Positions 7,272-14,334 of a stretch of DNA of 14,837 bases are shown piece after piece (positions within the stretch are counted from its first letter, which is position 1; each line of letters starts with the position of its first letter). Source of the stretch: Bacteriovoracaceae bacterium UBA4096 (GTDB lineage Bacteria > Bdellovibrionota > Bacteriovoracia > Bacteriovoracales > Bacteriovoracaceae); assembly GCA_002381945.1 (NCBI GenBank), contig DFXY01000043.1, forward strand, positions 1 to 14,837, written 5' to 3'. A program made the translations under genes and the position numbers. The notes below the pieces were generated by a model. The model ran no database searches and was not told where the DNA came from. It worked only from the letters and a program-made list of their open reading frames with translations.

Positions 7272-8563
7272 GGGATGGATCCTTTTCCTAAAATATTTTC
7301 CCAACTGGCATACCTTATAACCCGATCTTTCTTACTTTGAAGAAGATTCATTTGTCGCGTGATTAGTTCACTTTCAATAATGTCCCAATCTTCAAAACTT
7401 ATGAGACCGTTATTATATTTTTTTCGCGCAATCTCCGCACGAATTGAAGCTGCAGCTTCAAATTTTAAATCGATTGAATATTTAATATCACTTTGCTTGG
7501 CGAGATTAAGTGCATCCCTTAACCGTGGGATTAGACTCAAATGTGTTGAGCGTTTACGAGATTCTGAGGCATAACTGCTTTCGACAGAGGATCTGTATGT
7601 TCCGAGATCTTTAAATCCATCAAAGATAGGAATCGTCAAAGTCAGCGCCATGGACCATCTTTCTCTTTCCGGGAAATAGGTATCTCCCTGGCGGTTTACC
7701 TGACTGGTAAAATTCAAATCTGGTAAAAAAGCCGAACGGGAAATTTTAATTTCTTGCTCGGCCACCATCTGGGTGGCGTGGGCCTGATTATAAGCTGGCG
7801 TTTGAGTGGCGAGATCTTCAAAATCATCACGCTTGATTTTTAAAGGTATCAAAGGAACTTCACCGCTGACTGTAATCTCATCCAAATGCTCTTTGTTCAT
7901 GAGTGTCTTGAGAGTGACCTGGGCCACCTTGATTCCATCCCGGGCACGGGTTAAGTCTAATTCTGCTTGGGCCAAATAAGCATCCGCTAAAAGAACAGAT
8001 CCTTTATTTTCCCTGCCATTATCGTATCTGACTGAGACCAGTTTGAGGTTACTTTCACGACGATCAAGAATATTCCGGGAAAGATCCACCAGCTCCTGAG
8101 CGTAGATCAGATTAGCGAAAGCTTCCTTTAAAGAAGAACTCACCGATGCCTTAGCGATGATGTAACTCCAGAACTTATTTTTAGTTAACCATGAGGCCTG
8201 ATTGATTCTTGCCTGATCCTCAAGGCCGTTAAATATGTTCTGGTTGAAATTCAGTGCTGCCAGATAATTGGTATTAATATTATTACCAGTATTCACAACG
8301 ACACCATTGGTGACAACACCACCCGATCCATTATTGGTGGATCCAGTTCTGGTGGCCGAAGTTGAAGCGGATAAGTTTGGAAGGTAAAGTCCCCATGCTG
8401 AGCTTTCAGTCTGTTTTGCCGCCAACCATTCACGCTGTGAGGCTTCCAGTTCTGGATTGCCTTGAATTGTAAATGTTAAGACTTCATCCCAGGATAGTGA
8501 AACGGCAAAACCAGATCCTGCTAATAAGACACTGCTAAGGTAGAGATATTTCAATAATTGCAT
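7268..8563 (-). CDS. TolC-like outer-membrane efflux protein
   Basis: This is the outer-membrane channel partner of the MacAB-like pump. It is 431 residues and starts with a signal peptide (about 1-20). Two outer-membrane-efflux repeats are visible, each with the beta-strand pattern that precedes the long helices: LNFNQNIFNGL at 104-114 and LTLTIPIFDGF at 307-317. Long amphipathic helices lie between and after them. A Gly/Asn/Val-rich stretch at about 74-98 probably forms a surface loop. It is the first gene of the operon with macA and macB. The ATG has only a weak GGA nearby, and a TATAAT ends 6 nt before it, so the message may be leaderless or nearly so. The short ribosome-binding site leaves the start slightly uncertain. 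I give no symbol because TolC-family members are hard to tell apart. Confidence 0.88.
   Translation of the reverse strand: MQLLKYLYLSSVLLAGSGFAVSLSWDEVLTFTIQGNPELEASQREWLAAKQTESSAWGLYLPNLSASTSATRTGSTNNGSGGVVTNGVVVNTGNNINTNYLAALNFNQNIFNGLEDQARINQASWLTKNKFWSYIIAKASVSSSLKEAFANLIYAQELVDLSRNILDRRESNLKLVSVRYDNGRENKGSVLLADAYLAQAELDLTRARDGIKVAQVTLKTLMNKEHLDEITVSGEVPLIPLKIKRDDFEDLATQTPAYNQAHATQMVAEQEIKISRSAFLPDLNFTSQVNRQGDTYFPERERWSMALTLTIPIFDGFKDLGTYRSSVESSYASESRKRSTHLSLIPRLRDALNLAKQSDIKYSIDLKFEAAASIRAEIARKKYNNGLISFEDWDIIESELITRQMNLLQSKKDRVIRYASWENILGKGSIP
7280..7284 (-). promoter_or_regulatory. Ribosome-binding site deciding the macA TTG start
   Basis: AAGGA lies 8 nt upstream of the TTG at 7271-7269, inside the last codons of the tolC-like gene. 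It supports a 4-nt stop/start overlap (TTGA) in preference to the longer reading from 7304, which has only a weaker AAGG upstream. Confidence 0.65.
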
Positions 8564-8569
8564 TTTTCC

Positions 8570-8575
8570 ATTATA
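8570..8575 (-). promoter_or_regulatory. Possible -10 element of the tolC-macA-macB operon
   Basis: A perfect TATAAT on the minus strand (8575-8570) lies 6 nt upstream of the tolC-like ATG. No good -35 box is seen 16-18 nt farther upstream. If used, the transcript would begin at or next to the A of the start codon. An independent promoter is expected in 8564-8616 because a strong terminator for the upstream genes ends at 8617. Confidence 0.35.
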
Positions 8576-8616
8576 AGGTTCAAACCGACATCATGAAAGC
8601 TTAAGCAGCATTGTGC

Positions 8617-8645
8617 AAAAAAAAAGGCCCAGCAAAGCTGGGCCT
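8617..8645 (-). terminator. Strong intrinsic terminator after the DsbA-like gene
   Basis: On the minus strand AGGCCCAGC (8645-8637 side) pairs with GCTGGGCCT in a perfect 9-bp stem with a 3-nt loop, followed by eight further T residues (8624-8617). It is 26 bases after the stop of the DsbA-like gene and before the tolC operon, so it separates the two transcription units. Confidence 0.93.
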
Positions 8646-8671
8646 AATGAAAATTCAATATGAGATATTTC

Positions 8672-9451
8672 TTAAAGACTAATTTTTCCGCGTTTTTTTA
8701 GCTCTTCAATAATCCCATCAAAGTGGCTTGCAGGATAAGCACCTTTAACTGGAATACCATTTAAAAGGAAACCAGGAGTTCCTTGAAAACCAAATTTAGC
8801 GGCTTCTGCCATGTCTGCATCAATACGCTTTTGAACAGCTTCTGACTTGATATCATTTTCAAGTTTCTTCATATCAACTTTTAAATCTTTCGCAATAGAC
8901 TTCAAGAAAGCTTCGCCATTTTGAAGTTTACGTTGATCGTTATAAATACGGTCATGGAATTCCCAGGCCTTCTTAGGATCTTGCAAACGAATGGCTTCAT
9001 AGTACTGAGAAGCAGGCATCGCCTGTGGATGGAAACTAAGAGGAAGATGCTTATAAACAAAACGGATTTTTCCGTCATACTTTTTCATAAGTTCTGTAAC
9101 AGTATTGTAACCACGAGCACAGAATGGACATTCAAAATCAGAATATTCAACTAATGTGATCGGAGCATCTTTGTTACCGCGGAAACTTTCATCAGGGCGA
9201 ATTTCGGCCTGAAGTGGGTTATTGAAACTTTCTTCGAGAGCTTTCTTCTCTTCATCTTCACGTCTTTTGCCTTCGCCTTCCTGAGCGGCCTTGACAGCAT
9301 TATTTAAAGCATCGATGAATTTATTTGGATTCGCTTCAATGGCTTCAGTAATAATATCCGGATTCTCTTTAAGCATCTTTTTAAGATCGTCTTTTGACGT
9401 ACAAGCAGTTGCAAGAATCAATGCAGCTGCAAGAAAAATCATTCTTTTCAT
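8672..9451 (-). CDS. DsbA/ScsC-like thiol-disulfide oxidoreductase, probable lipoprotein
   Basis: This is an envelope thioredoxin-fold protein that would make, reduce or isomerise disulfides in exported proteins. It is 259 residues. The N-terminus is a signal sequence ending LATAC with Cys17, a near-canonical lipobox (Ala rather than Leu at -3). A charged helical segment at about 21-75 follows, with the pattern LKKMLKENPDIITEAIE, resembling the N-terminal oligomerisation helices of ScsC-type proteins. The DsbA-like domain (about 85-255) carries the redox pair CPFC at 108-111 in the context VEYSDFECPFC and the cis-Pro motif GTPGF at 224-228. The start has AAGGA 7 nt upstream. It lies 44 nt after the four-TM protein gene. 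No DsbB or DsbD partner is seen in the window, so whether it oxidises or isomerises cannot be settled. Confidence 0.9.
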   Translation of the reverse strand: MKRMIFLAAALILATACTSKDDLKKMLKENPDIITEAIEANPNKFIDALNNAVKAAQEGEGKRREDEEKKALEESFNNPLQAEIRPDESFRGNKDAPITLVEYSDFECPFCARGYNTVTELMKKYDGKIRFVYKHLPLSFHPQAMPASQYYEAIRLQDPKKAWEFHDRIYNDQRKLQNGEAFLKSIAKDLKVDMKKLENDIKSEAVQKRIDADMAEAAKFGFQGTPGFLLNGIPVKGAYPASHFDGIIEELKKRGKISL

Positions 9452-9495
9452 GTCATTCCTTTTCTACCATTAGGTTAGTTTTCAGTAATAAATTA

Positions 9496-10467
9496 TCATA
9501 AATTGGAATTCTTGGCCTTGTTCTTACTTAAATTCTTTTCAATATAGTCTAAGTATTTGTTCAATTTCCTGGTGTAATCCCGAACATAGGCAAAACCCAC
9601 CAGATGTACCCGACTAGAATGGTTTCCTTTCATGAAAGCACGCATCGTAGAAAAAATACCAAATGCTGCTCCCGAAACTTTAGCATAAAGATGAAGTCCT
9701 AAAAGAATGTAGCTAAAGGCCAGGAGGATAATAGTTAGCCACACAATATCATCCAGAATAAACATCTGCTGTCCAAAAAATTGTCCCACTGCCTTGGATT
9801 CTGGTAAAGAAGTGGTGGCCAGTTCAATCATCGACATATAAATCGAGGAAGCATTCTCAATAATAAATAGCCCGCTGGTCAGAGAGACTATGACCAGCAG
9901 GATTCCAAAATGCAGCATGAATATCTTGTCAAATACAGGCTTATGAATCCTTGAATATTGAGGTGGAATACTATTTGAAATTATTTCATTTTTCTTACGG
10001 GATTCTCTTAAAAACTCAAAGAAGAATTCTGAGAAACGGGTTAAGAGATTATAGGTACTGAATTCCTCTACCCGGTAAACTGCATTCGGGTTTTCAATGA
10101 CCGCTTCACAGTATTCAGAGATGATTCTAAATGGTCTGAGTATCAACCACCCGGCATAGGCACCGATAAAAAACAAAAAGATGTGAAAACTAAACAAGAG
10201 AGTGGCATTTTCCAGAGCTTCTTGAATTACAAAATCATAAAAGAAGCTTTCGTCGCTTAGTTCAATAAAACCATGGGCCTGAAAAAAAGCATGATTTAGA
10301 CGAATGACTTCAAATAAAAAGGAGTAAACAATCAGCGTCACTCCAAAAGAGATACTGGAAATCTTTAAACCCACGATGGCAATGAACCGGCTGTCTTCAG
10401 TTTTGAAGACCCTTTTGAGTTGAGAAATAGGATAAGTCACAATTTTTGGTCGCACCCCTCTTATCAT
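9496..10467 (-). CDS. Unknown four-TM protein with two HAMP-like segments
   Basis: I do not recognise this 323-residue protein by name. It appears to be an internal duplication of a unit: membrane helix, extracytoplasmic loop, membrane helix, then a cytoplasmic HAMP-like segment. Helices are at about 29-53, 87-109, 183-204 and 238-260. The cytoplasmic parts at about 110-157 (begins RPFRIISEYCEAV) and 261-313 (contains STMRAFMKGNHSSRV, then RKLNKYLDYIEKNL) resemble HAMP linkers. No kinase, cyclase or methyl-accepting domain follows, so any signal would have to pass to a partner. The C-terminus is basic. No ribosome-binding site is seen before the ATG at 10467, so the start is uncertain. It precedes the DsbA-like gene by 44 nt on the same strand and may be co-transcribed. 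Confidence 0.75.
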   Translation of the reverse strand: MIRGVRPKIVTYPISQLKRVFKTEDSRFIAIVGLKISSISFGVTLIVYSFLFEVIRLNHAFFQAHGFIELSDESFFYDFVIQEALENATLLFSFHIFLFFIGAYAGWLILRPFRIISEYCEAVIENPNAVYRVEEFSTYNLLTRFSEFFFEFLRESRKKNEIISNSIPPQYSRIHKPVFDKIFMLHFGILLVIVSLTSGLFIIENASSIYMSMIELATTSLPESKAVGQFFGQQMFILDDIVWLTIILLAFSYILLGLHLYAKVSGAAFGIFSTMRAFMKGNHSSRVHLVGFAYVRDYTRKLNKYLDYIEKNLSKNKAKNSNL

Positions 10468-10585
10468 AAAGGATTTCTAAACTCTTAAAACTAGGCAGTT
10501 TTAGGCTTTAAACCTGAGCTATACCTGACTATTTAGTACCGTTTCTAAAAAAAGCTAAAGTCACAAGGGGGTAGTAACCGATAGG

Positions 10586-10616
10586 AGACGAGAATCGTCT
10601 AAGACGAAGGAGTCTT
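10586..10616 (+). promoter_or_regulatory. Leader with mutually exclusive hairpins over the ribosome-binding site
   Basis: Three arms alternate: AGACGA (10586-10591), TCGTCT (10595-10600) and AGACGA (10602-10607). The middle arm can pair with either neighbour in a 6-bp stem. A third option pairs AAGAC (10601-10605) with GTCTT (10612-10616), which puts the ribosome-binding site AAGGAG (10607-10612) in the loop. The ATG of the lipoprotein gene starts at 10620. This could tune translation; the complementarity is seen, the role is inferred. Confidence 0.45.
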
Positions 10617-10619
10617 ATC

Positions 10620-11192
10620 ATGAAATCTATAGGCCTAGGACTATTACACCTCACTCTCTTAACCATGCTGATTGCCTGTGGTAAGGAAAATGAGTCTGGG
10701 AAGAAAGATTCCTGGAATTATAATAATCCTTATACCAGTCCATATGGCGTGAATTATACCAATATAAATTCACCCTATTCTTATGGAAATTTAAAAGTGG
10801 CCGATGTCATGAACCAGAATCCCTGTCGAAGCAGTACAGGACAATTCAATAATCAGCGAATTCAAATTCAGATTCCATTAACTCAATTCCCTACCGTGAT
10901 TCCGGCAGGTGATATTTATGTTGGTGTGACTTCTTATGGTGACGTTGCAGTTTTGGCGGGTCAGGCCACAGGACAACCTCCACTTTTTGTAGGTTATATG
11001 TGTCAACGTTCATTTGCACCAAATGGTCAGGGACAACTTCTGGGTGTTAAAATCGGATCATACTCACGTTGTAGCTTCAAGCCTATTACTGCAGCGACAG
11101 TTATGTTCCCGGGAGGGGCCACTGCTGAGTTTAGATGGATGGATGGCGGATCTTCACAAGGAACCCGTTTTCCTGCTCCACTCTGCCTCTAA
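10620..11192 (+). CDS. Unknown lipoprotein with four cysteines
   Basis: I do not recognise the family. The 190-residue product has a lipoprotein signal sequence with the lipobox LIAC and Cys20 as the lipidation site. The mature protein starts with a Lys/Glu stretch and an Asn/Tyr/Pro/Ser-rich low-complexity segment (about 31-57). A probably compact beta-rich domain follows to the end, with four Cys at 69, 128, 151 and 189 that could form two disulfides. There is no Asp at +2 (Gly21 follows Cys20), so outer-membrane sorting is plausible by the enteric rule. AAGGAG 7 nt upstream supports the ATG at 10620. It is the only plus-strand gene in its neighbourhood, diverging from the four-TM protein gene, with its own terminator. 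The thiol oxidoreductase encoded nearby might act on its cysteines. Confidence 0.78.
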   Translation: MKSIGLGLLHLTLLTMLIACGKENESGKKDSWNYNNPYTSPYGVNYTNINSPYSYGNLKVADVMNQNPCRSSTGQFNNQRIQIQIPLTQFPTVIPAGDIYVGVTSYGDVAVLAGQATGQPPLFVGYMCQRSFAPNGQGQLLGVKIGSYSRCSFKPITAATVMFPGGATAEFRWMDGGSSQGTRFPAPLCL

Positions 11193-11220
11193 TTTTAAAA
11201 TTTAATTAAGTGTTTTAGAG

Positions 11221-11247
11221 AACCCACATCTTGTATGTGGGTTTTTT
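11221..11247 (+). terminator. Intrinsic terminator of the unknown lipoprotein gene
   Basis: AACCCACAT (11221-11229) and ATGTGGGTT (11235-11243) form a perfect 9-bp stem with a 5-nt loop, and T residues run from 11242 to 11247 and continue after one A. The amidase stop codon on the other strand lies at 11246-11248, in this T-tract. On the minus strand no T-run follows the stem, so it acts mainly in the plus direction. Confidence 0.9.
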
Positions 11248-11968
11248 ATTTTTGGGCCTTAATGAAGGCCAGAACACCGGAGGAGATAGCTTTGGCCATC
11301 TCATTTAAGAATTTCTCTTCCCGAACTTTTTTTAATTCTTTGTGATTTGAAACAAAGCCCACTTCCACTAAAAGTCCCGGACGCTTAGAGAGCGCCAGCA
11401 CATAGAAAAGACCAGGCTTAATCCCTCTATCATCGATTTTATGACGTTTTATAATTGGTCTTACATGTTCATGAACCGCTCCGGCGAGCTGCTTAGAATG
11501 AGTCACCGTTTGCTGAACCACCAGATCAACCAGAATCTGATTTACAATTAACTCTTCACCTTGAAGATTTAAGTTTTCCGCACGCTCAACTTTAGTGGCG
11601 GCAACATTGGAGTTATTGTCGAGGTAATAAAGTTCAAAGCCATGGCTTCTGGAATTGGGAGAAGAATTGAAATGGATGGATAAGAATAAATCAGCTTTTA
11701 CCAGATCGGCCAGATCAGCACGTTCCTGCAAGCTGACAGTCCGGTCAACACTTCGGGTTAAGTACGCTGAGGTGCTTTTACTTAGTTCGTCTTTAATCTT
11801 TTTAGACAAGCGGAGGGACAATTCCTTCTCATAAACTTTCTTTCTTTTATTGCCATCCAGATGTCCAATCGCCCCAACTTCTTCTCCACCATGTCCAGGA
11901 TCAATTAATACAACTTTGGCAAAACAAGGAAGACTGAGAAAAATAAAAAGTAAGATAATTGAGCGCAT
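11246..11968 (-). CDS. N-acetylmuramoyl-L-alanine amidase (Amidase_3 family)
   Basis: This zinc enzyme removes stem peptides from peptidoglycan glycan chains in the periplasm. The 240-residue protein has a Sec signal peptide (about 1-17, ending CFA; the Cys at 15 is not in a lipobox) and then only the catalytic domain. Zinc-binding and catalytic residues of the family are in place: His26 in DPGHGG, Glu47 in the YEKELSL segment, His99 in SIHFN, and the catalytic Glu202 in VEVGF. A LysM, AMIN or SPOR targeting domain is absent, unlike E. coli AmiC or AmiB. The helix that blocks the site in regulated amidases is not obvious. The ATG is 2 nt after the stop of the SpoIID-like gene and has no clear site of its own, so coupled translation is likely. 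Confidence 0.93.
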   Translation of the reverse strand: MRSIILLFIFLSLPCFAKVVLIDPGHGGEEVGAIGHLDGNKRKKVYEKELSLRLSKKIKDELSKSTSAYLTRSVDRTVSLQERADLADLVKADLFLSIHFNSSPNSRSHGFELYYLDNNSNVAATKVERAENLNLQGEELIVNQILVDLVVQQTVTHSKQLAGAVHEHVRPIIKRHKIDDRGIKPGLFYVLALSKRPGLLVEVGFVSNHKELKKVREEKFLNEMAKAISSGVLAFIKAQK

Positions 11969-11970
11969 GA

Positions 11971-13113
11971 TTAATAAGCTTTTTTCATTTTGTGACGTGG
12001 GAAATAATGGGACAGAATCTGACGATAGTTATAACCACGTTTGGCAAGCTCCAGAGCTCCCAATTGACAAAGACCTACTCCATGTCCGTAACCTTGTCCT
12101 TTCACATGGACCTCTTCATTATTCATTGTCATAACAAAATTATTGGAAGGCAATAATTCACGGCCGGCCAGATTCCTAAGATAAGATTTTTTAATGATAT
12201 GCAGTCGATCACCTACATAAAGTCTTAGCTCGGAATTTTCAGTTGAGTCCGGCATTAACCTTATATCACTTCCAACTGTCTGATCAGCGTAATAACGTTT
12301 CAAAACTTTATCCACCATAGTTGTTAGCTTCTCGCCTTTCATATGATGTTTCCAGTCTTTCATTCCGGTTTTATTGCAAAATGTGCAATTTACCGAACGG
12401 TAACCTTCTTCAACTCCACCCCAAACCTGATCTGGCCTTAGAGTTTTACCACCGCATTTAGAATGAAAAAAAACAGGAGCAATTTTCCCGGAAGGTCCAA
12501 CTAAAATCTCTCCATGAGTTTCTCGTGCAGCTTTCATCGTGTTGGCAGTAACATCCATGAATGTCCCTGAAACTTGATCTTTTTCTGAAGATTCCAGATG
12601 ATAAAGTTTATCCTCAGCTTCAATACCCTGACCTTTTCTAATTCTGTCATAAGCATAAGTTCGGGCAGCAACAGCTTGGGCCTTTAAAGCTTCCACTGGC
12701 CAGGTTCCATTCATCTCTTTAGAAAGCAAGGTCGTAAGATAAGCTTCCATGGGAATTAAATTCACCAGATCACAACTCTCCATTCCAGGATTGGTTAGAA
12801 GCTGCAATTCACCGTTATATTTATTTTTGCCCCAAGAGATTAGTCCGGTAGGGGAACTTAAGGAGGCTACCAATAAAGGGCTTTTGGGGAAGTTTTTCCG
12901 GGCATTGCTACTGGGCCTGCAGTCAAAAGAGATACTCTTTCTTCCGCGATACTGCTCGGACTTGTTTTGTGTATGAATCGTTTTCTGGAGATCAATTCCC
13001 TCAACTATAATTTTTTTTAGTGATTTAGCGATCAGAACTTTGACCGAAGGTACAGCTGCCATAACTGGCGCTGCCATGAAAATTGAAAGAACCAAACATC
13101 CTGTCTTTAGCAT
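11971..13113 (-). CDS. SpoIID/LytB-domain protein, probable lytic transglycosylase
   Basis: SpoIID enzymes cleave glycan strands that have been stripped of peptides. This 380-residue protein has a signal peptide (about 1-20), an N-terminal accessory region, and the SpoIID catalytic block SKEMNGTWPVEALKAQAVAA at 131-150. Its Glu133 aligns with the catalytic Glu of SpoIID (pattern SEM...EALKAQAVAARTY). A cysteine/histidine set follows (His217, Cys220, Cys243, Cys246, in the HSKCGG and NCTFC contexts), which could bind zinc as in a clostridial SpoIID. The C-terminal motif GYGHGVGLCQLGA is at 341-353. AAGGG lies 6 nt upstream of the ATG. The partner amidase follows 2 nt later, giving the two activities in one transcript. 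There is no sign of sporulation genes in the window, so a role in growth, septation or wall turnover is more likely. Confidence 0.9.
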   Translation of the reverse strand: MLKTGCLVLSIFMAAPVMAAVPSVKVLIAKSLKKIIVEGIDLQKTIHTQNKSEQYRGRKSISFDCRPSSNARKNFPKSPLLVASLSSPTGLISWGKNKYNGELQLLTNPGMESCDLVNLIPMEAYLTTLLSKEMNGTWPVEALKAQAVAARTYAYDRIRKGQGIEAEDKLYHLESSEKDQVSGTFMDVTANTMKAARETHGEILVGPSGKIAPVFFHSKCGGKTLRPDQVWGGVEEGYRSVNCTFCNKTGMKDWKHHMKGEKLTTMVDKVLKRYYADQTVGSDIRLMPDSTENSELRLYVGDRLHIIKKSYLRNLAGRELLPSNNFVMTMNNEEVHVKGQGYGHGVGLCQLGALELAKRGYNYRQILSHYFPRHKMKKAY

Positions 13114-13177
13114 TAATTCCCTTATCCTTGGAAATTAAAAAATTATCCTCCATCATTTAACCACAATTTAGCGGAAT

Positions 13178-14020
13178 TTATGGGAGTTTTTTCAGATGCT
13201 TCATTATTTTCTGCATATCGGCCCAGGCGGTTTTTTTCATATTCTGATTGGTTTCAATGATACTGGGATGAAAAAGAGGTACGACTTGAAAATTACCTCT
13301 CTCTCCCATTCGACGATTGAAAAACTGGCCATGCACGAGAGATAACCGATCATTATTCTTAAGTATTCTATGAGTCGCTTTCGCGCCTAAGGTAATGATG
13401 ACTTCTGGTTGATAGAATGCTGCTATTTCCATGACATCTTTTGCGAAATCCATTTCATTTTCCCCTTCAACGGGATAAATCAGAATCTCGGAAGGCCCTA
13501 GTTTCATGGCACGAATCATCCGCTCAAATAATTCAGCAGTCTTAAGAGGAAAGCCTGCCAGTAGCTCGTCGATCAAACCCGATTTAAGTTCAGGAGATAC
13601 CTCTTCCCATGAGCGAAAAGTTTCCGACACAAACAAAACTTTAACAACCTTAGGGCGCTTTCCATTTAAAATAATCTCCAGGAGTCTTGGATCCAGCTTT
13701 AAATGAGTTTTCAGATTTTCAGCTGTTTCAAAGTGCTCAAGATCATCCCACCCCGGTTCTGATCGGACATGAAGTTCTCCACCATCAAGCTTAATAATAT
13801 TGGTCTGCAGTTCAGTTGTTTTCTCCTGAGCAAAGCGTTCCAGTGACTCGATAACCTGAACTTTCTCAGAGTAAGTTTCTTTGGAAGGGGTCTTCATCAA
13901 GGTTGATTTAACGGCATCTTTTTTGATCCAGGGAGTTTCTCCCATCAAGGCCTCACCAAAAGTTTTTGGCGTTCCAGGGTTCCTTAGACTCAATAATTTT
14001 TGCTTAAAAATGGCATCCAT
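13178..14020 (-). CDS. Uracil-DNA-glycosylase-superfamily protein, divergent
   Basis: The C-terminal half looks like the UDG fold: VVKVLFVSETF at 125-135 as the first strand, IITLGAKATHRIL at 208-220, the VHGQFF element at 229-234, and HPSIIETNQ at 251-259, followed by a Trp-containing helix. These match the order of motifs in family-4-type UDGs (TLG, RGQ, HP). The usual N-terminal active-site motif (GExPG type) is not recognisable, and the protein has no Cys at all, so it cannot carry the four-cysteine iron-sulphur cluster of family 4. The first 110 residues or so are an extra charged, helical region. It may still remove uracil, may bind DNA only, or have another substrate. Start: ATG at 14018-14020, but the AAGGG upstream is only 1-2 nt away, so a start slightly downstream cannot be excluded. 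It lies 64 nt upstream of the SpoIID-like gene. Confidence 0.7.
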   Translation of the reverse strand: MDAIFKQKLLSLRNPGTPKTFGEALMGETPWIKKDAVKSTLMKTPSKETYSEKVQVIESLERFAQEKTTELQTNIIKLDGGELHVRSEPGWDDLEHFETAENLKTHLKLDPRLLEIILNGKRPKVVKVLFVSETFRSWEEVSPELKSGLIDELLAGFPLKTAELFERMIRAMKLGPSEILIYPVEGENEMDFAKDVMEIAAFYQPEVIITLGAKATHRILKNNDRLSLVHGQFFNRRMGERGNFQVVPLFHPSIIETNQNMKKTAWADMQKIMKHLKKLP

Positions 14021-14124
14021 ACCCTTTTTCTAACATGAAGAGGCCCTTCTTTCCTAGTGATAAAAATCTTTTAAACTCACAAATCCTTTAAGCCGAAAAG
14101 TAGTAGGTAAGTGAGGAGAAACAT

Positions 14125-14334
14125 ATGTCTGATGTAGATTTTAAATTTGAGAGTTTTGAAGAATATTTTGGTGGGGCGGAACAAGTAAAGAAAACCATAG
14201 ATGAATGTAAAGTCTGCGGTTCTAAGCTTCTTTTATCCCATATGCCGGATTACAAAAATCTTCTGGTACAGGAAACAGCCCGCTGTATGGATTGCGGTTG
14301 CGGAAACCGCAGAGTAATTCATATCCTGAACTAA
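14125..14334 (+). CDS. Small zinc-ribbon protein, unknown function
   Basis: This 69-residue protein has an acidic N-terminus and two Cys pairs, CKVCG at 28-32 and CMDCGCG at 54-60. Cys28, Cys31, Cys54 and Cys57 are spaced as in a zinc-ribbon knuckle, with an extra Cys59. A hydrophobic and charged stretch separates the pairs. It has no signal sequence, so it is probably cytoplasmic and might bind nucleic acid or a protein partner. AGGAG at about 7 nt before the ATG supports the start. It diverges from the UDG-like gene, and its TAA (14332-14334) overlaps the uvrC stop on the other strand, so the two genes end tail to tail. I cannot name the family. Confidence 0.75.
   Translation: MSDVDFKFESFEEYFGGAEQVKKTIDECKVCGSKLLLSHMPDYKNLLVQETARCMDCGCGNRRVIHILN

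Noticed and set aside
7272..7304. Longer MacA reading from the TTG at 7304
   Set aside because: It overlaps the tolC-like gene by 37 nt. The TTG at 7271 gives a 4-nt overlap and has an AAGGA at 8 nt.
7268..8563. Gly/Asn-rich stretch in the TolC-like gene as a possible tandem DNA repeat
   Set aside because: The coding bases show no regular repeat unit, so it is just a low-complexity loop in the protein.
10468..10619. Divergent promoters for the four-TM and lipoprotein genes
   Set aside because: The region must hold promoters, but no hexamer pair with sound spacing was found on either strand. The TATACC and TATAGC candidates lack a -35 partner.
11014..11205. Second plus-strand open frame inside the unknown lipoprotein gene
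   Set aside because: It overlaps the supported lipoprotein frame out of phase and shows no independent start signal.
11850..12134. Plus-strand open frame across the SpoIID/amidase junction
   Set aside because: It is antisense to two well-supported genes and the protein has no recognisable feature, so it is a shadow.
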